Source: Sphingobacterium psychroaquaticum (GTDB lineage: Bacteria > Bacteroidota > Bacteroidia > Sphingobacteriales > Sphingobacteriaceae). From it: a stretch of 64,000 nt of DNA. A program made the position numbers and the translations under genes. Below are positions 8,552 through 17,788 of the stretch, piece by piece (position 1 is the first letter of the stretch; the number at the start of each line of letters is the position of its first letter). A model generated the notes under the pieces. It was given only the letters and a program-made list of their open reading frames with translations, was not told the DNA's origin and did no database searches. The stretch is taken from positions 674,644 to 738,643 of the forward strand of contig NZ_FXAU01000001.1 in NCBI RefSeq assembly GCF_900177625.1, given 5' to 3'.

Positions 8552-9469
8552 ATGATAGAAAAAGAAGTTTATATCTCGAACGATAAATATAACCTGCGTA
8601 TTGGGTATCAGGAGGTCGACCATTTGCGTGCAGAACTCAATCGGATGAGTATGGACTTTTGGGGATTCGATTTCGAGAATTACTATCAATCCGGATATTG
8701 GGATAACACCTGTATTCTTTATTCGCTTTTTGATGGCGACCAGATGGTCGCACATACAACCTTAAGTATCTTAGAAACAACAACAGGTGGTGAGGTGTTA
8801 CAGTTGGGGCAAATTGGTACGGTAATGACGGCTGCTAATTACCAAAGAAAAGGTCTTGCACGTTTTCTTATGGAAGAGATTCAACACGATTATCAGGATG
8901 TTTTGGATGGTTATTTTCTATTTGCGAACGAGACGGTATTGGATTTTTATCCGAAGTTTGGCTTTACACCCGTAGCGGAATATCAACCGACCTTATCGAT
9001 CCTTTTGGGGAACACTCCGGCCAACAAAGCGACGAGATTGAATCTGGATCTGGAGACAGATCGTTTGCTGTTTGAACGTTATGTTACGGATACCAAGGCG
9101 ACATCTCGTTTCTATACCCGTAATTTTGGACTTACTTTTTTTTATTGTTATGCGTACCCTGACTTTGGCTTTAAGGACGCTATATACTTCCTCCCACAGC
9201 TAGATACCGTTGTCGTAGCACAATATGAGGATGACACACTCCATGTGTTTGAGATTTTTCAGAAACAGGAGGTGTCGCTTAGGGAGGTGATACAAATACT
9301 CGCTACTCGTGAAACTCGTCGGGTAGTTTTTGGGTTCACCCCGCAGACTGATCTTCCTGTCGACCTCCAACAGTACAAAGAAGAGGATTTGACGTTGTTT
9401 GTGACGGAACGATTGGTCGGGTTATTTACCCACGAAAAGTTGATGGTGCCTTTGCTATCGCACACATAA
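8552..9469 (+). CDS. GNAT-family N-acetyltransferase at end of fucose cluster
   Basis: A 305-residue protein. Residues ~50-160 contain a GNAT fold with the acetyl-CoA motif (IGTVMTAANYQRKGLARFLMEE) and the following FANETVLDFYPKFGF, where GNATs bind the thiol end. The C-terminal ~140 residues are less recognisable and may be a second, degenerate domain. The ATG at 8552 is used; a TTG three bases upstream is also in frame. It lies 25 bp after the fucose SDR and probably is in the same transcript. No step of fucose oxidation needs acetylation, so its substrate is unknown. Confidence 0.7.
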   Translation: MIEKEVYISNDKYNLRIGYQEVDHLRAELNRMSMDFWGFDFENYYQSGYWDNTCILYSLFDGDQMVAHTTLSILETTTGGEVLQLGQIGTVMTAANYQRKGLARFLMEEIQHDYQDVLDGYFLFANETVLDFYPKFGFTPVAEYQPTLSILLGNTPANKATRLNLDLETDRLLFERYVTDTKATSRFYTRNFGLTFFYCYAYPDFGFKDAIYFLPQLDTVVVAQYEDDTLHVFEIFQKQEVSLREVIQILATRETRRVVFGFTPQTDLPVDLQQYKEEDLTLFVTERLVGLFTHEKLMVPLLSHT

Positions 9470-9656
9470 ACGGTGTGTATCTAACAGGTTAGCCAACCGA
9501 TAATTTCTGTTGACCCCTTGCGGATTTGGATATATTCCGTTATTTTTATCAAAATCCTGCACTTTTGTAGGTGCTAAGGTTCTCGTTTATAGGGAGAAAC
9601 ATTACTGCCTGATAGGCGAGGGACCTTATGATTACATGAAATAGAACTGCAATAGA

Positions 9657-11033
9657 TTGAAATTCAACGAATTTGGCTTTATTCCAACACTGGAAGAAGG
9701 TCTTGATAGTATGGGCTTTGTGGAGGCTACTCCAATTCAAGAACAGGCGATTCCTGTTGTATTAGAAAAAAAAGACCTTATTGCCTGTGCGCAAACGGGA
9801 ACTGGAAAAACAGCGTCCTATTTGTTACCTATCTTAAATATGATAGGAGAAAATCCAAAAGAACATATTTATGCCCTTATCCTTGCTCCAACAAGAGAAT
9901 TAGCGCTCCAGATTGATCAACAGATTATGGGATTGAGCTACTTTACAGGAGCAACATCCATTGCCGTGTATGGCGGTGGGGATGGTATGGGCTATGAGCA
10001 GCAAAGACGTGCACTTCAAGAGGGCGCCAATATCGTGGTAGCGACACCGGGACGTTTGTTGGCGCATATGTCTGGTGGTAAGGTGGACTTTAGTAAGCTT
10101 AAATGTCTGGTGCTGGACGAAGCAGATCGGATGTTGGATATGGGATTCCATGAGGATATCATGCGGATTATTACGGCGTTGCCACAAGAAAGGCAAGGGC
10201 TTTTGTTTTCGGCGACCATGCCGCCTAAAATCCGGACGTTAGCAAAGAAGATATTGGTAGATCCTTCGGAGGTAAATATTGCGATATCGAAGCCTTCGGC
10301 GGGAATTGATCAGCAGGCATACCTGGTGTATGATGAGCAGAAAGCAGCTTTGTTGAAACATATCCTAAGCAATGATACCTACAGCAGTATTATTATCTTC
10401 TCTTCGAAGAAGGATATGGTGAAGAAGCTTGCAGCAGAACTCCAGCGCAAAAAGGTATCGGTAGAAGGATTTCATTCCGATTTAGATCAAGCGCAGCGGG
10501 AAGCGATTATGGCTCGCTTTCGCGCCAAACAACTTCGTATATTGATCGGTACCGATGTGATTTCTCGCGGTATCGATATTGAAGGGATCAGCTTGGTTGT
10601 CAACTATGATGTACCGCCAGATCCGGAAGATTATGTACACCGGATTGGTCGTACCGCACGGGCAGCTACAACAGGTACGGCAATTACTTTTATCAACGAT
10701 AAGGATCAACATCGGTTTGCCCGTATTGAGCAGCTAATTGAAAGTGAGGTGCCAAAGATGCCGTTACCGGAAGGTTTTGAAGCGGGACCGGTTTATGATC
10801 CGAAGAAAAGTGGAAAGAAAAAACGTAATTCTTTCAAAAAGAAAAAGCCGAACCGTAAGCCAACAGGAGAGCACGGTGGTGCCCATGGCGTAGCAGCAAC
10901 AGCAGCACCTGTTGTGGCTTCTGTTGTAACAGGAGAGGCGCAAGCAAATGGAGGTGAGGTTGCAAAATCAACGAAGCCTAAGCGTCGCTTTAATCGTCCA
11001 AAACGACCGAAGAATAGCGAAGGAACGGAGTAG
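9657..11033 (+). CDS. DEAD-box ATP-dependent RNA helicase, TTG start
   Basis: A 458-residue RhlE-type RNA helicase. Visible motifs in order: Q motif (TPIQEQAIP, ~26-34), I (AQTGTGKT), Ia (PTRELA), Ib (TPGR), II (DEAD), III (SAT), V (GTDVISRGID) and VI (HRIGRTAR). The last ~90 residues are a Lys/Arg-rich unstructured tail with an Ala/Gly/Val stretch, typical of RNA-binding extensions. TTG is taken as the start because no in-frame ATG precedes the Q-motif region (KFNEFGF); the next Met is residue 18. It probably remodels structured RNA in ribosome biogenesis or cold adaptation. The 187-bp upstream gap could be a regulatory leader. Confidence 0.9.
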   Translation: MKFNEFGFIPTLEEGLDSMGFVEATPIQEQAIPVVLEKKDLIACAQTGTGKTASYLLPILNMIGENPKEHIYALILAPTRELALQIDQQIMGLSYFTGATSIAVYGGGDGMGYEQQRRALQEGANIVVATPGRLLAHMSGGKVDFSKLKCLVLDEADRMLDMGFHEDIMRIITALPQERQGLLFSATMPPKIRTLAKKILVDPSEVNIAISKPSAGIDQQAYLVYDEQKAALLKHILSNDTYSSIIIFSSKKDMVKKLAAELQRKKVSVEGFHSDLDQAQREAIMARFRAKQLRILIGTDVISRGIDIEGISLVVNYDVPPDPEDYVHRIGRTARAATTGTAITFINDKDQHRFARIEQLIESEVPKMPLPEGFEAGPVYDPKKSGKKKRNSFKKKKPNRKPTGEHGGAHGVAATAAPVVASVVTGEAQANGGEVAKSTKPKRRFNRPKRPKNSEGTE

Positions 11034-12063
11034 ATAGTAGGGGGAGTTTGTAGTTTGTAGTTGGTTGTTAGTAGTTGGTAGATTGTAGGAAATAGTTTGT
11101 AGGTTAGTAGAGCCACAAGATTTTGTGGCTAATGATTATAAAACGTCTTTGCGAACCTGAGGAACGAAGGTGTGGCAATCGTCTGGAGATAAATAAACAA
11201 AGATTGCCATGTCGTTGCACTTCTCGCAGTGACGTAGCTTCGTGTTTCTGGGCGGAGCGTACTGTCTCACTCTTTTAGCGTAAGTACTTATAGTGTTGAG
11301 ATGTCTCCAGAGTCGACATGACGAAGTGGGTAGTTGGTCGTTAGTAGAGAGTAGCTTGTTGGTCGAAAGTAGAGCCATAAACCTTGGAGGGCTCAGCGCA
11401 ACTAAATCTTGTTACTAGTAGTTAGTAGGGGTTAGTTGGTCGTTGGTAGTTAGTACTTATATTCTGGCTTCCCTTAACAGCTAGATGTCGCCTGAGGAAT
11501 ATTTGCAGTCTGTAGTAATTTGGCAAGACACTGTCCATTCCTTGCAAAAATTCCTAGCGACGAGGTTTGGTTACTTTTTCGGTAAAAAGTAACATGCCCT
11601 TCCGGCATAGAGGAACAAGTAACAAATCCTCTCTATGATCTATCAACATTTTACTGAATGGATTGTTTATGTTTGTACCTTTTTGGAATAAGTACTTATA
11701 GTGTTTAGATGTCTCCAGAGTCGACATGACGAAGTGGGTAGTTGGTCGAAAGTAGAGCCATAAACCTTGGAGGGCTCAGCGCAAGTAAATCTTGTTACTA
11801 GTAGTTAGTAGGGGTTAGTTGGTCGTTGGTAGTTAGTACTTATATTCTGGCTTCCCTTAACAGCTAGATGTCGCCTGAGGAATATTTGCGATCTGTAGTG
11901 ATTTGCCCAGGCACTGTCCATTCCTTGCAAAAATTCCTAGCGACGAGGTTTGGTTACTTTTTCGGTAAAAAGTAACATGCCCTTCCGGCATAGAGGAATA
12001 AGTAACAAATCCTCTCTATGATCTATCAATATTTTACTCAATCGATTGCTTATGTTTGTACCT
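11034..12063 (+). repeat. Mosaic intergenic repeat block with a partial tandem duplication
   Basis: There is no gene in the ~1.1 kb between the helicase and the GH123-like gene. 11034-11110 is low-complexity TAGTTGGTAG repeat. 11140-11240 is an imperfect palindrome of the CGAACCTGAGGAACGAAGG type. From 11284 a module begins that is repeated from 11691: the two copies are nearly identical (period 407 bp at the left end, 383 bp at the right, because copy 1 has an extra 24 bp). Copy 2 runs to about 12063. The same modules occur inverted at 1-657. There are no transposase or terminal inverted repeats. Confidence 0.8.
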
Positions 12064-12122
12064 TGCTGATACATAAGAAATTTGGTAAGCTTGTAAGACA
12101 GAAGCAACTAAACCTATTCTTT

Positions 12123-13907
12123 ATGCGAAGTAAAAATCGATTGTGGCGTCATTTTTTGTTTTTTGGACTTATTTCAACAACGTCCTTGAGCTATGCCCAA
12201 GTAAGACCTACCGTACCTGAACGATTTCAAGAGCTACCTGATCCAACCGTAGATACGTTGTCAGATTGGTCGGCGATAGAAAAAGGACTTCATTCCTCCT
12301 TTGTTACTATAGATAAACGTTTTCCAAAATCTGTAGCACCCAATTTTAGACCGCAAGCAACACAAAGTGTATCTGGATGGAAAGGCGAACGTGTTTCAGT
12401 TCAGGTTTTGCTGTGGACAAGCAGTCCGATTCAAGGAGCACAGGTTGCAGTAACGTCATTTAAGTCAAAGGATGCTACACTACCTAAATCCATTGCTTCG
12501 ACCCATTTCGTAAGGTATGTGATGACCGATGAATTTGGACCGGGGTGCGGGTATCGTAAACCGCAAGATTTTGCGGCTTCACTTGCTCCGGATATGTTGG
12601 ATAATCTGTCTTCATTTGATTTAGAAGGTAAGAAAGTTCGTCCGGTATGGGTGACTATCGATATCCCTCGAACAGCCAAAGCCGGTGTTTATAAAGCGGA
12701 TGTCGAAGTGTCAGCAAAAGGAGAAACCATGCAGAAGCTGAATCTTGAGGTCGAGGTTATCGGTCAGTCATTACCAGCACCTCAGGCGTGGTCATTTCAC
12801 TTGGATCAATGGCAACATCCGTCAGCTGTCGCGCGTGTATTAGGTGTACCGGTATGGAGCAAAGCTCATTTCGATGCGATGCAACCAACGATGAAAATGT
12901 TGGCTGATGCAGGTCAAAAGGTTATTACAGCGACATTGAACAAAGATCCTTGGAATGTGCAAACCTATGATCCGTATGCCGATATGATTACCTGGAAGAA
13001 AGACGCCAATGGGAAATGGTCCTATGATTATACGGTGTTTGACAAATGGGTGCAGTTTATGATGGATCTTGGAATTACCAAAATGATCAATTGCTATTCC
13101 ATTGTGCCGTGGAATAATGAAATCCATTATACCGATGCAGGGCAGAGTAAGGTAATCAATGTTGTTGCAAAACCTGGTACGCCGATATTCGAAGAGCTTT
13201 GGACACCTTTCTTAAAGGATTTTGTTAACCACCTGAAACAAAAAGGATGGCTAGAAAGAACAAATATTGCGGTTGACGAGCGTTCGCGCGAAGAGATGGA
13301 TGGTGCTTTAGCGCTTATTCAACGTGTAGCTCCAGAACTGGGAGTGTCGTATGCGGATAATCAAAAAACCTACCAGCGTTATCCCAATAGCGACGATATC
13401 AGCATTGCGGCAAACCATCCCTTTTCGCAGGAAGATTTGGTGGATCGTAAAGCAAGAGGGCTAAACACATCCTTTTATATCTGTTGTAGTGATGGGTTTC
13501 CAAATCAGTTTACTTTTTCTGACCCGGCAGAATCTACTTATTTAGCTTGGTACGCAGAGGCCGCTAATTTCGATGGACTGTTGCGGTGGGCCTACAATTC
13601 ATGGGTTGAAAATCCGGTGCAGGACTCACGCTTTAGGACGTGGCCAGCGGGCGATACCTATATTGTATACCCGCATGATCGTAGCTCTATCCGTTATGAA
13701 AGAATGTTAGAGGGTATCCAAGATTATGAGAAGGTACAGCTCGTGAAAAAAGCGCTCTTGAAAAAAGGGGATGCGGACAACTTAGCGAAGCTTAACGAGG
13801 CGATTTCAAAGTTAAATACCGCAGAGCGGAAAGCGGGGTGGAATGAAAACTTAAATGAAGCAAAAAAACTGTTGAATGATCTCTCGAGACAGTTGGTGTT
13901 AAAATAA
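12123..13907 (+). CDS. Secreted GH123-like glycosidase (DUF4091)
   Basis: A 594-residue exported protein. It has a signal peptide (MRSKNRLWRHFLFFGLI...SYAQ), a beta-sandwich region to ~residue 215, and a DUF4091/GH123-type TIM barrel from about residue 220. An adjacent Asp-Glu pair at 385-386 (VDERSREEMD) matches the neighbouring acid pair used by GH123 beta-N-acetylgalactosaminidases for substrate-assisted catalysis. The likely substrate is a terminal N-acetyl-beta-galactosaminide (glycolipid or glycan), but the family is loosely defined. The start at 12123 is chosen because it begins the signal peptide; an in-frame ATG at 12018 lies inside the repeat. It is a single gene between repeats and a terminator. 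Confidence 0.78.
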   Translation: MRSKNRLWRHFLFFGLISTTSLSYAQVRPTVPERFQELPDPTVDTLSDWSAIEKGLHSSFVTIDKRFPKSVAPNFRPQATQSVSGWKGERVSVQVLLWTSSPIQGAQVAVTSFKSKDATLPKSIASTHFVRYVMTDEFGPGCGYRKPQDFAASLAPDMLDNLSSFDLEGKKVRPVWVTIDIPRTAKAGVYKADVEVSAKGETMQKLNLEVEVIGQSLPAPQAWSFHLDQWQHPSAVARVLGVPVWSKAHFDAMQPTMKMLADAGQKVITATLNKDPWNVQTYDPYADMITWKKDANGKWSYDYTVFDKWVQFMMDLGITKMINCYSIVPWNNEIHYTDAGQSKVINVVAKPGTPIFEELWTPFLKDFVNHLKQKGWLERTNIAVDERSREEMDGALALIQRVAPELGVSYADNQKTYQRYPNSDDISIAANHPFSQEDLVDRKARGLNTSFYICCSDGFPNQFTFSDPAESTYLAWYAEAANFDGLLRWAYNSWVENPVQDSRFRTWPAGDTYIVYPHDRSSIRYERMLEGIQDYEKVQLVKKALLKKGDADNLAKLNEAISKLNTAERKAGWNENLNEAKKLLNDLSRQLVLK

Positions 13908-13947
13908 AATATTTAGGGTCGCTCTTGATGGGCGACCCTAAATATTT
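13907..13947. terminator. Bidirectional terminator between GH123-like gene and phnA
   Basis: A perfect 16-bp inverted repeat (AAATATTTAGGGTCGC at 13907-13922, its complement at 13932-13947) with a 9-base loop. It lies between two convergent genes and overlaps the stop codon of the upstream one. The AT-rich outer arm supplies a U-rich end in both directions. Confidence 0.88.
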
Positions 13948-13950
13948 ACG

Positions 13951-14529
13951 CTAGCCTTTGCGCAAATATTTGGTTAGAATAACAATGGTTTGTCCTTCTA
14001 CTTTTCCTTCAATTTGCTCGATATTATCCGGGACGAGGCGGATATTTTTAACCACCGTACCCAATTTTGCTGATATAGAGGATCCTTTTACATCCAATGT
14101 TTTAATTAAAACAACGGTATCGCCTTCATAGAGACGTGTTCCATTGCTGTCTTGGTGAAATGACACGGTACCATCTTGCTCGTGATCACCTGTTTTCTTT
14201 GCCCATTCCAAAAGCGTGTCATCCAAATAAAGGATATCCAGATTGTCAGCCGCCCAGCCTTCATTACGGAAGCGATTTAACATCCGCCAAGCCACCACCT
14301 GCACAGGAGCATTCTCTGACCACATTGTTTCACCTAACACCTTCCAGTGATCCGCTTGAATTTGTTCCCGCTTTTCAATCTGATCCAGGCAGGTGCTACA
14401 CACTAAGATAGCGTTGTCTGCTGTTGTTTGTTCCGCCGGAGGAACACTATAAACTGATAGATTATTTCCACCCAAACAGAGCTCACATGCTTGATTTCCG
14501 CGTTCTAAAAGTTGAGATTCTAAAGACAT
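13951..14529 (-). CDS. PhnA-family zinc-ribbon protein
   Basis: A 192-residue protein of the PhnA/YjdM group. The N-terminus has a four-cysteine zinc ribbon (CELC near residue 16, CSTC near residue 44). The last ~70 residues form the PhnA domain, a small beta-barrel (LYEGDTVVLIKTLDVKGSS ... IEGKVEGQTIVILTKYLRK). Despite the name, homologues are not reliably linked to phosphonate use; the function is unknown. It is a single gene, convergent with the GH123-like gene across a strong terminator. Confidence 0.85.
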   Translation of the reverse strand: MSLESQLLERGNQACELCLGGNNLSVYSVPPAEQTTADNAILVCSTCLDQIEKREQIQADHWKVLGETMWSENAPVQVVAWRMLNRFRNEGWAADNLDILYLDDTLLEWAKKTGDHEQDGTVSFHQDSNGTRLYEGDTVVLIKTLDVKGSSISAKLGTVVKNIRLVPDNIEQIEGKVEGQTIVILTKYLRKG

Positions 14530-14672
14530 TATACATGTATTGATTAAAGCCCGAAGGTACTAAAAATTAACGACAACGCCGATTTTGTCTCTATGGCTTG
14601 ATTCTTGACGAAAAATTTGTAATATTGAAAGAAAATACTAGACAAGTAACTGACGTACTAAATCAAGGAATT

Positions 14673-15539
14673 ATGAAATGGCAAGGCGCCCGCAGAAGCG
14701 GTAATGTTGAAGATAAACGAGGTATGAGTGGAGGCAAGAAATTGGCCTTTGGTGGTATCGGAGGGATTATCGTGTTAATCATTGGCTTCCTGATGGGGGG
14801 CGATCCCATGCAGTTACTTAACCAGGCACAGCAAAGTGGTTTGGGATCCACGGCTACGCAAGGTGAGTATGTATCAAGCCCTGAGGAAGACAATTTACTC
14901 GCCTTTACGGATGTCGTTTTAGCAAGTACAGAAGATGTTTGGAGCAGCATTTTTAAGCAAAGCGGAAAGAACTACCCAATCCCTAAACTTACCGTCTACA
15001 ATGGGGCTATAGAGACCGCGGGTTGTGGTACCGGACAAGCGCATTTTGGACCTTTCTACTGTCCGGGCGATCAAAAGATATACTTAGATCTAAGCTTTAA
15101 TAAAGAGCTAACTCAGAAATATGGTGCAAAGGGGGAATTTGCATTAGCATATGTTATTGCGCATGAGGTAGGTCACCACATTCAGAATGTGTTAGGTGTA
15201 CTCGATCAAACGAATGCATTACGCGCAAAGATGAGCGAACGGGAGTATAATAAAGTGTCGGTTATGACTGAATTGCAAGCTGATTTTTATGCGGGTGTAT
15301 GGGCACACCACTTGCAAAAACAAACCAAGATTGAGATTACCTACGATGATATTTTAGATGGTATGCGCGCCGCGGCGGCAGTAGGGGATGACCACTTACA
15401 AGAGCAAGCATACGGTAAGTCAAATCCTGAATCCTTTACACATGGTACGTCAGAGCAACGTGTATATTGGTTTAAAAAAGGATATGAAACGGGGGATGTG
15501 AACGCAGGGAATACTTTCGGGGACCGAAGTTTACAGTAA
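14673..15539 (+). CDS. YpfJ-family zinc metallopeptidase, membrane anchored
   Basis: A 288-residue protein of the putative neutral zinc metallopeptidase family. The N-terminus MKWQGARRSGNVEDKRG is the family signature and fixes the ATG at 14673. One membrane segment follows (residues ~28-47, GGIGGIIVLIIGFLMGG). The zinc motif HEVGHH is at residues 164-169, with a downstream ELQADFYAGVWA that supplies the third ligand. The catalytic domain should lie in the periplasm. Substrate unknown. Single gene; the promoter is not obvious. Confidence 0.87.
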   Translation: MKWQGARRSGNVEDKRGMSGGKKLAFGGIGGIIVLIIGFLMGGDPMQLLNQAQQSGLGSTATQGEYVSSPEEDNLLAFTDVVLASTEDVWSSIFKQSGKNYPIPKLTVYNGAIETAGCGTGQAHFGPFYCPGDQKIYLDLSFNKELTQKYGAKGEFALAYVIAHEVGHHIQNVLGVLDQTNALRAKMSEREYNKVSVMTELQADFYAGVWAHHLQKQTKIEITYDDILDGMRAAAAVGDDHLQEQAYGKSNPESFTHGTSEQRVYWFKKGYETGDVNAGNTFGDRSLQ

Positions 15540-15567
15540 AAGCCTGTCTTTTGATCTGCGATGTTCG

Positions 15568-15575
15568 TAACTTTG
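15568..15575 (+). promoter_or_regulatory. Putative Bacteroidota -7 box before bestrophin gene
   Basis: TAACTTTG matches the Bacteroidota TAnnTTTG -7 consensus exactly and lies 16 bases before the ATG at 15592. A TTTG lies upstream but only 14 bases away, shorter than the usual 19-21 spacing, so the -33 element is uncertain. Confidence 0.4.
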
Positions 15576-15591
15576 TGAAAATTGTTATGCA

Positions 15592-16506
15592 ATGATTGTT
15601 CGATCTAGAGGTACCATTTTACGGATGTTGTTTTCTTGGAAGGGATCTGTTCTCAAAAAGATTTACCCCAATTTATTGCTTTTGTTTGCATTCTCTTGGG
15701 GTGTTTACTTTTACCATAAATACACCCCAAATACCGATTTTCCTTTGAATGTGACGGTGTTCACCCTGATGGGAATCTCGTTGGCTATATTCTTGGGTTT
15801 CTGTAATTCTGCTGCTTATGATCGCTTTTGGGAGGGACGTAAACTATGGGGAAGTCTCGTTATACATACCCGTTCTTTAGCTTTCCAGATTCAAAACTAT
15901 TGTGGTACTTCCAAAAGAGAACAGGGGTATAGCATTGACCTGATTATTGCATTCACCTATGCACTCAATGGGCAACTTCGCAGCAAGGATATGATGACAG
16001 AGATGCGTCGCTTACTACCGGCAGAGTTTTGTGATACGTTAGCGACCAAAAGATATAAACCCGCAGTGATCCTGAATGAGCTCACCAGGTGGCTACAGGA
16101 CCAACAGAAAGCTGGCTACATCGATTCTATAGAGAAAGTACGAATCGACCAAAATATCAATGAACTATCGTCTATATTAGGGGGCTGTGAGCGGATTTTA
16201 CATACGCGCATTCCTTTTGTTTATTTCGTTTTATTACACCGTACCGTTTATCTTTATTGTTTTCTGTTGCCTTTTGGGTTGATTGATACCATTAGCTGGG
16301 CCATGCCTTTCTTTGTAACCTTTGTGGCGTATTCTTTTATCGCTTTGGATGCTATTGTGGCAGAAATTGCCGAGCCTTTTGGGTATGAGGAAAATGATCT
16401 GGCACTCGATAATATGAGTCAGAATATTGAATACAGCTTATGCGAACTGGTGGGTAAACCACTTCCGCAGGTGACAGAACCTAACGCTAATTTTATTTTG
16501 AGTTAA
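15592..16506 (+). CDS. Bestrophin/YneE-family channel protein
   Basis: A 304-residue membrane protein of the bestrophin-like UPF0187 family (usual length ~290-310). Hydrophobic segments lie at ~20-45 (LLLLFAFSWGVYFY), ~55-75 and ~205-260. The conserved NSAAYDRFWEGRKLWG and AEIAEPFGYEENDL segments are typical of the family; the latter matches the conserved acidic region near the end of bestrophins. Bacterial homologues form pentameric ion channels in the inner membrane. It ends 7 bp from the convergent LuxE-type gene. Confidence 0.83.
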   Translation: MIVRSRGTILRMLFSWKGSVLKKIYPNLLLLFAFSWGVYFYHKYTPNTDFPLNVTVFTLMGISLAIFLGFCNSAAYDRFWEGRKLWGSLVIHTRSLAFQIQNYCGTSKREQGYSIDLIIAFTYALNGQLRSKDMMTEMRRLLPAEFCDTLATKRYKPAVILNELTRWLQDQQKAGYIDSIEKVRIDQNINELSSILGGCERILHTRIPFVYFVLLHRTVYLYCFLLPFGLIDTISWAMPFFVTFVAYSFIALDAIVAEIAEPFGYEENDLALDNMSQNIEYSLCELVGKPLPQVTEPNANFILS

Positions 16507-16513
16507 TCGGTTT

Positions 16514-17488
16514 TTACTGAACCAAAAGGTTGCAACCACGAATATCGCTGTTATCAAAGCGACCTAGTATTTCGAATAAGCCGCCAGGGTGATGTTTGCC
16601 CAGATCCTGTGTGGCAATGAAAGCACAAGAATAGTAATTCGCTAAGTCAATTACATTGATAGCACCAGTCTTTTGTTGGTCGATTAACGTAAGTGGATCA
16701 TTTGTGTCACGAATCAGGATTCTCATCCATGGGGGAGTGTCAAATAAACCATCTCCTTTAGAATAACCTTGCGAAAGCAACTCCGTCATGCCATATTCCG
16801 AATGAATTTTAGGAACTCCAAAACCTGAACATAATATGTGGTGTAGCTCCTCGCGGATCATTTCTTTCCGTTGTCCCTTCATGCCTCCCGTTTCCATGAC
16901 GATAAGCTCCGGGAAATCGGTAGTATAGGCTTCGCAAAAATCAAGTAGTGCATAGGTAACACCAATTAAAATGGTCTTTTTGCCTTGTTGCTTAAGCTGC
17001 TCCAAGGTCGTAAACAAATCGCCATGGTTATATAGAAAGTACCCTGACTCCGGTTGTTTGCTTTGTTTTATCAGGTCATCAACCATGTAGATCAGTGAAG
17101 AACCTGTGCGTTCAAGATAATTGGGGAGTAAAGCGAGAAAGACAGTATCTGCTGCCGATCCATAGAACATCTCGAAACACTGCCGAAAGCTCCGCTCATA
17201 GTAGTCGAGGTCAGCCACATGATGCTTGCTGGTTGACATCCCTGTAGTGCCCGAGCTCGAAAAAGTGATAGCGGGAATGCTCTCGGTGGAGGTAATACGC
17301 TGCGTTTTGAAAAATTCGATCGGTAAGAATGGAATTTCCGTATAGTGTGTGATGCTATCTGTTCTTTTCCCGAGTAGATCAACGTAATTTCGATAGATTG
17401 GATTTTGTTGATACTGGAAATGAAATATCTCAATACATACGGTATTGAAGTCGTTTTCATTCGTAATGGAAAAGATTTTATCAAGCAT
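16514..17488 (-). CDS. LuxE-type acyl-protein synthetase
   Basis: A 324-residue adenylate-forming enzyme of the LuxE/acyl-protein synthetase family. Motifs include IPFLPIEFFKTQ, the AMP-forming P-loop-like TFSSSGTTGMSTSKHH (residues ~90-105), METGGMKGQRKEM and SEYGMTELLSQ. Members activate fatty acids as acyl-AMP. The downstream partner is not visible. The ATG at 17488 is preferred over the one at 17512, which would add eight residues. The next gene upstream on the same strand is fabG, about 300 bp away with repeat DNA between, so a former fatty-acid operon is possible. Confidence 0.75.
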   Translation of the reverse strand: MLDKIFSITNENDFNTVCIEIFHFQYQQNPIYRNYVDLLGKRTDSITHYTEIPFLPIEFFKTQRITSTESIPAITFSSSGTTGMSTSKHHVADLDYYERSFRQCFEMFYGSAADTVFLALLPNYLERTGSSLIYMVDDLIKQSKQPESGYFLYNHGDLFTTLEQLKQQGKKTILIGVTYALLDFCEAYTTDFPELIVMETGGMKGQRKEMIREELHHILCSGFGVPKIHSEYGMTELLSQGYSKGDGLFDTPPWMRILIRDTNDPLTLIDQQKTGAINVIDLANYYSCAFIATQDLGKHHPGGLFEILGRFDNSDIRGCNLLVQ

Positions 17489-17561
17489 ATTCAACACATG
17501 AAAAATGTACAACGGGTGCGTACTTTGTTAAAAATAAGGCTGTCTAAAAAGGTCTCCTGAA

Positions 17562-17733
17562 GATTGCTACACCTTCGTTCCTCAAGTTCGCAATGACGAG
17601 GTACCTATACGCAAAGAAGATTTACTCTAAAAAGCAGTTTTTTCGTCATTGCGAGGAGCGAAGCGACGCGGCAATCTTTATGTATGTATCTCCTGAAGAT
17701 TGCCGCACCCTCGTTCCTCAGGTTCGCAATGAC
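17562..17733. repeat. Palindromic GCGAAGCGACG-type intergenic repeat
   Basis: 17645-17733 is an imperfect palindrome. The left arm starts GTCATTGCGAGGAGCGAAGC, and the right arm ends in the complement (TTCGTTCCTCAGG...GCAATGAC), so RNA from either strand can fold into a long hairpin. A half copy lies at 17562-17600 in the same orientation as the right arm. The same unit appears at ~410-515 and 11140-11240. Apparent reading frames through it are not genes. Confidence 0.75.
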
Positions 17734-17788
17734 CTGATACCGATACGTAATGACGACCTACTCTTCTTAGACAGCCTCAAAAAATATC

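Noticed and set aside
1..12063. A composite transposon bounded by the inverted repeats
   Set aside because: No transposase or defined terminal inverted repeats, and the modules also occur as fragments elsewhere in the window.
12018..12122. Upstream in-frame extension of the GH123-like protein
   Set aside because: The extra 35 residues come from copy 2 of the repeat and would bury the signal peptide.
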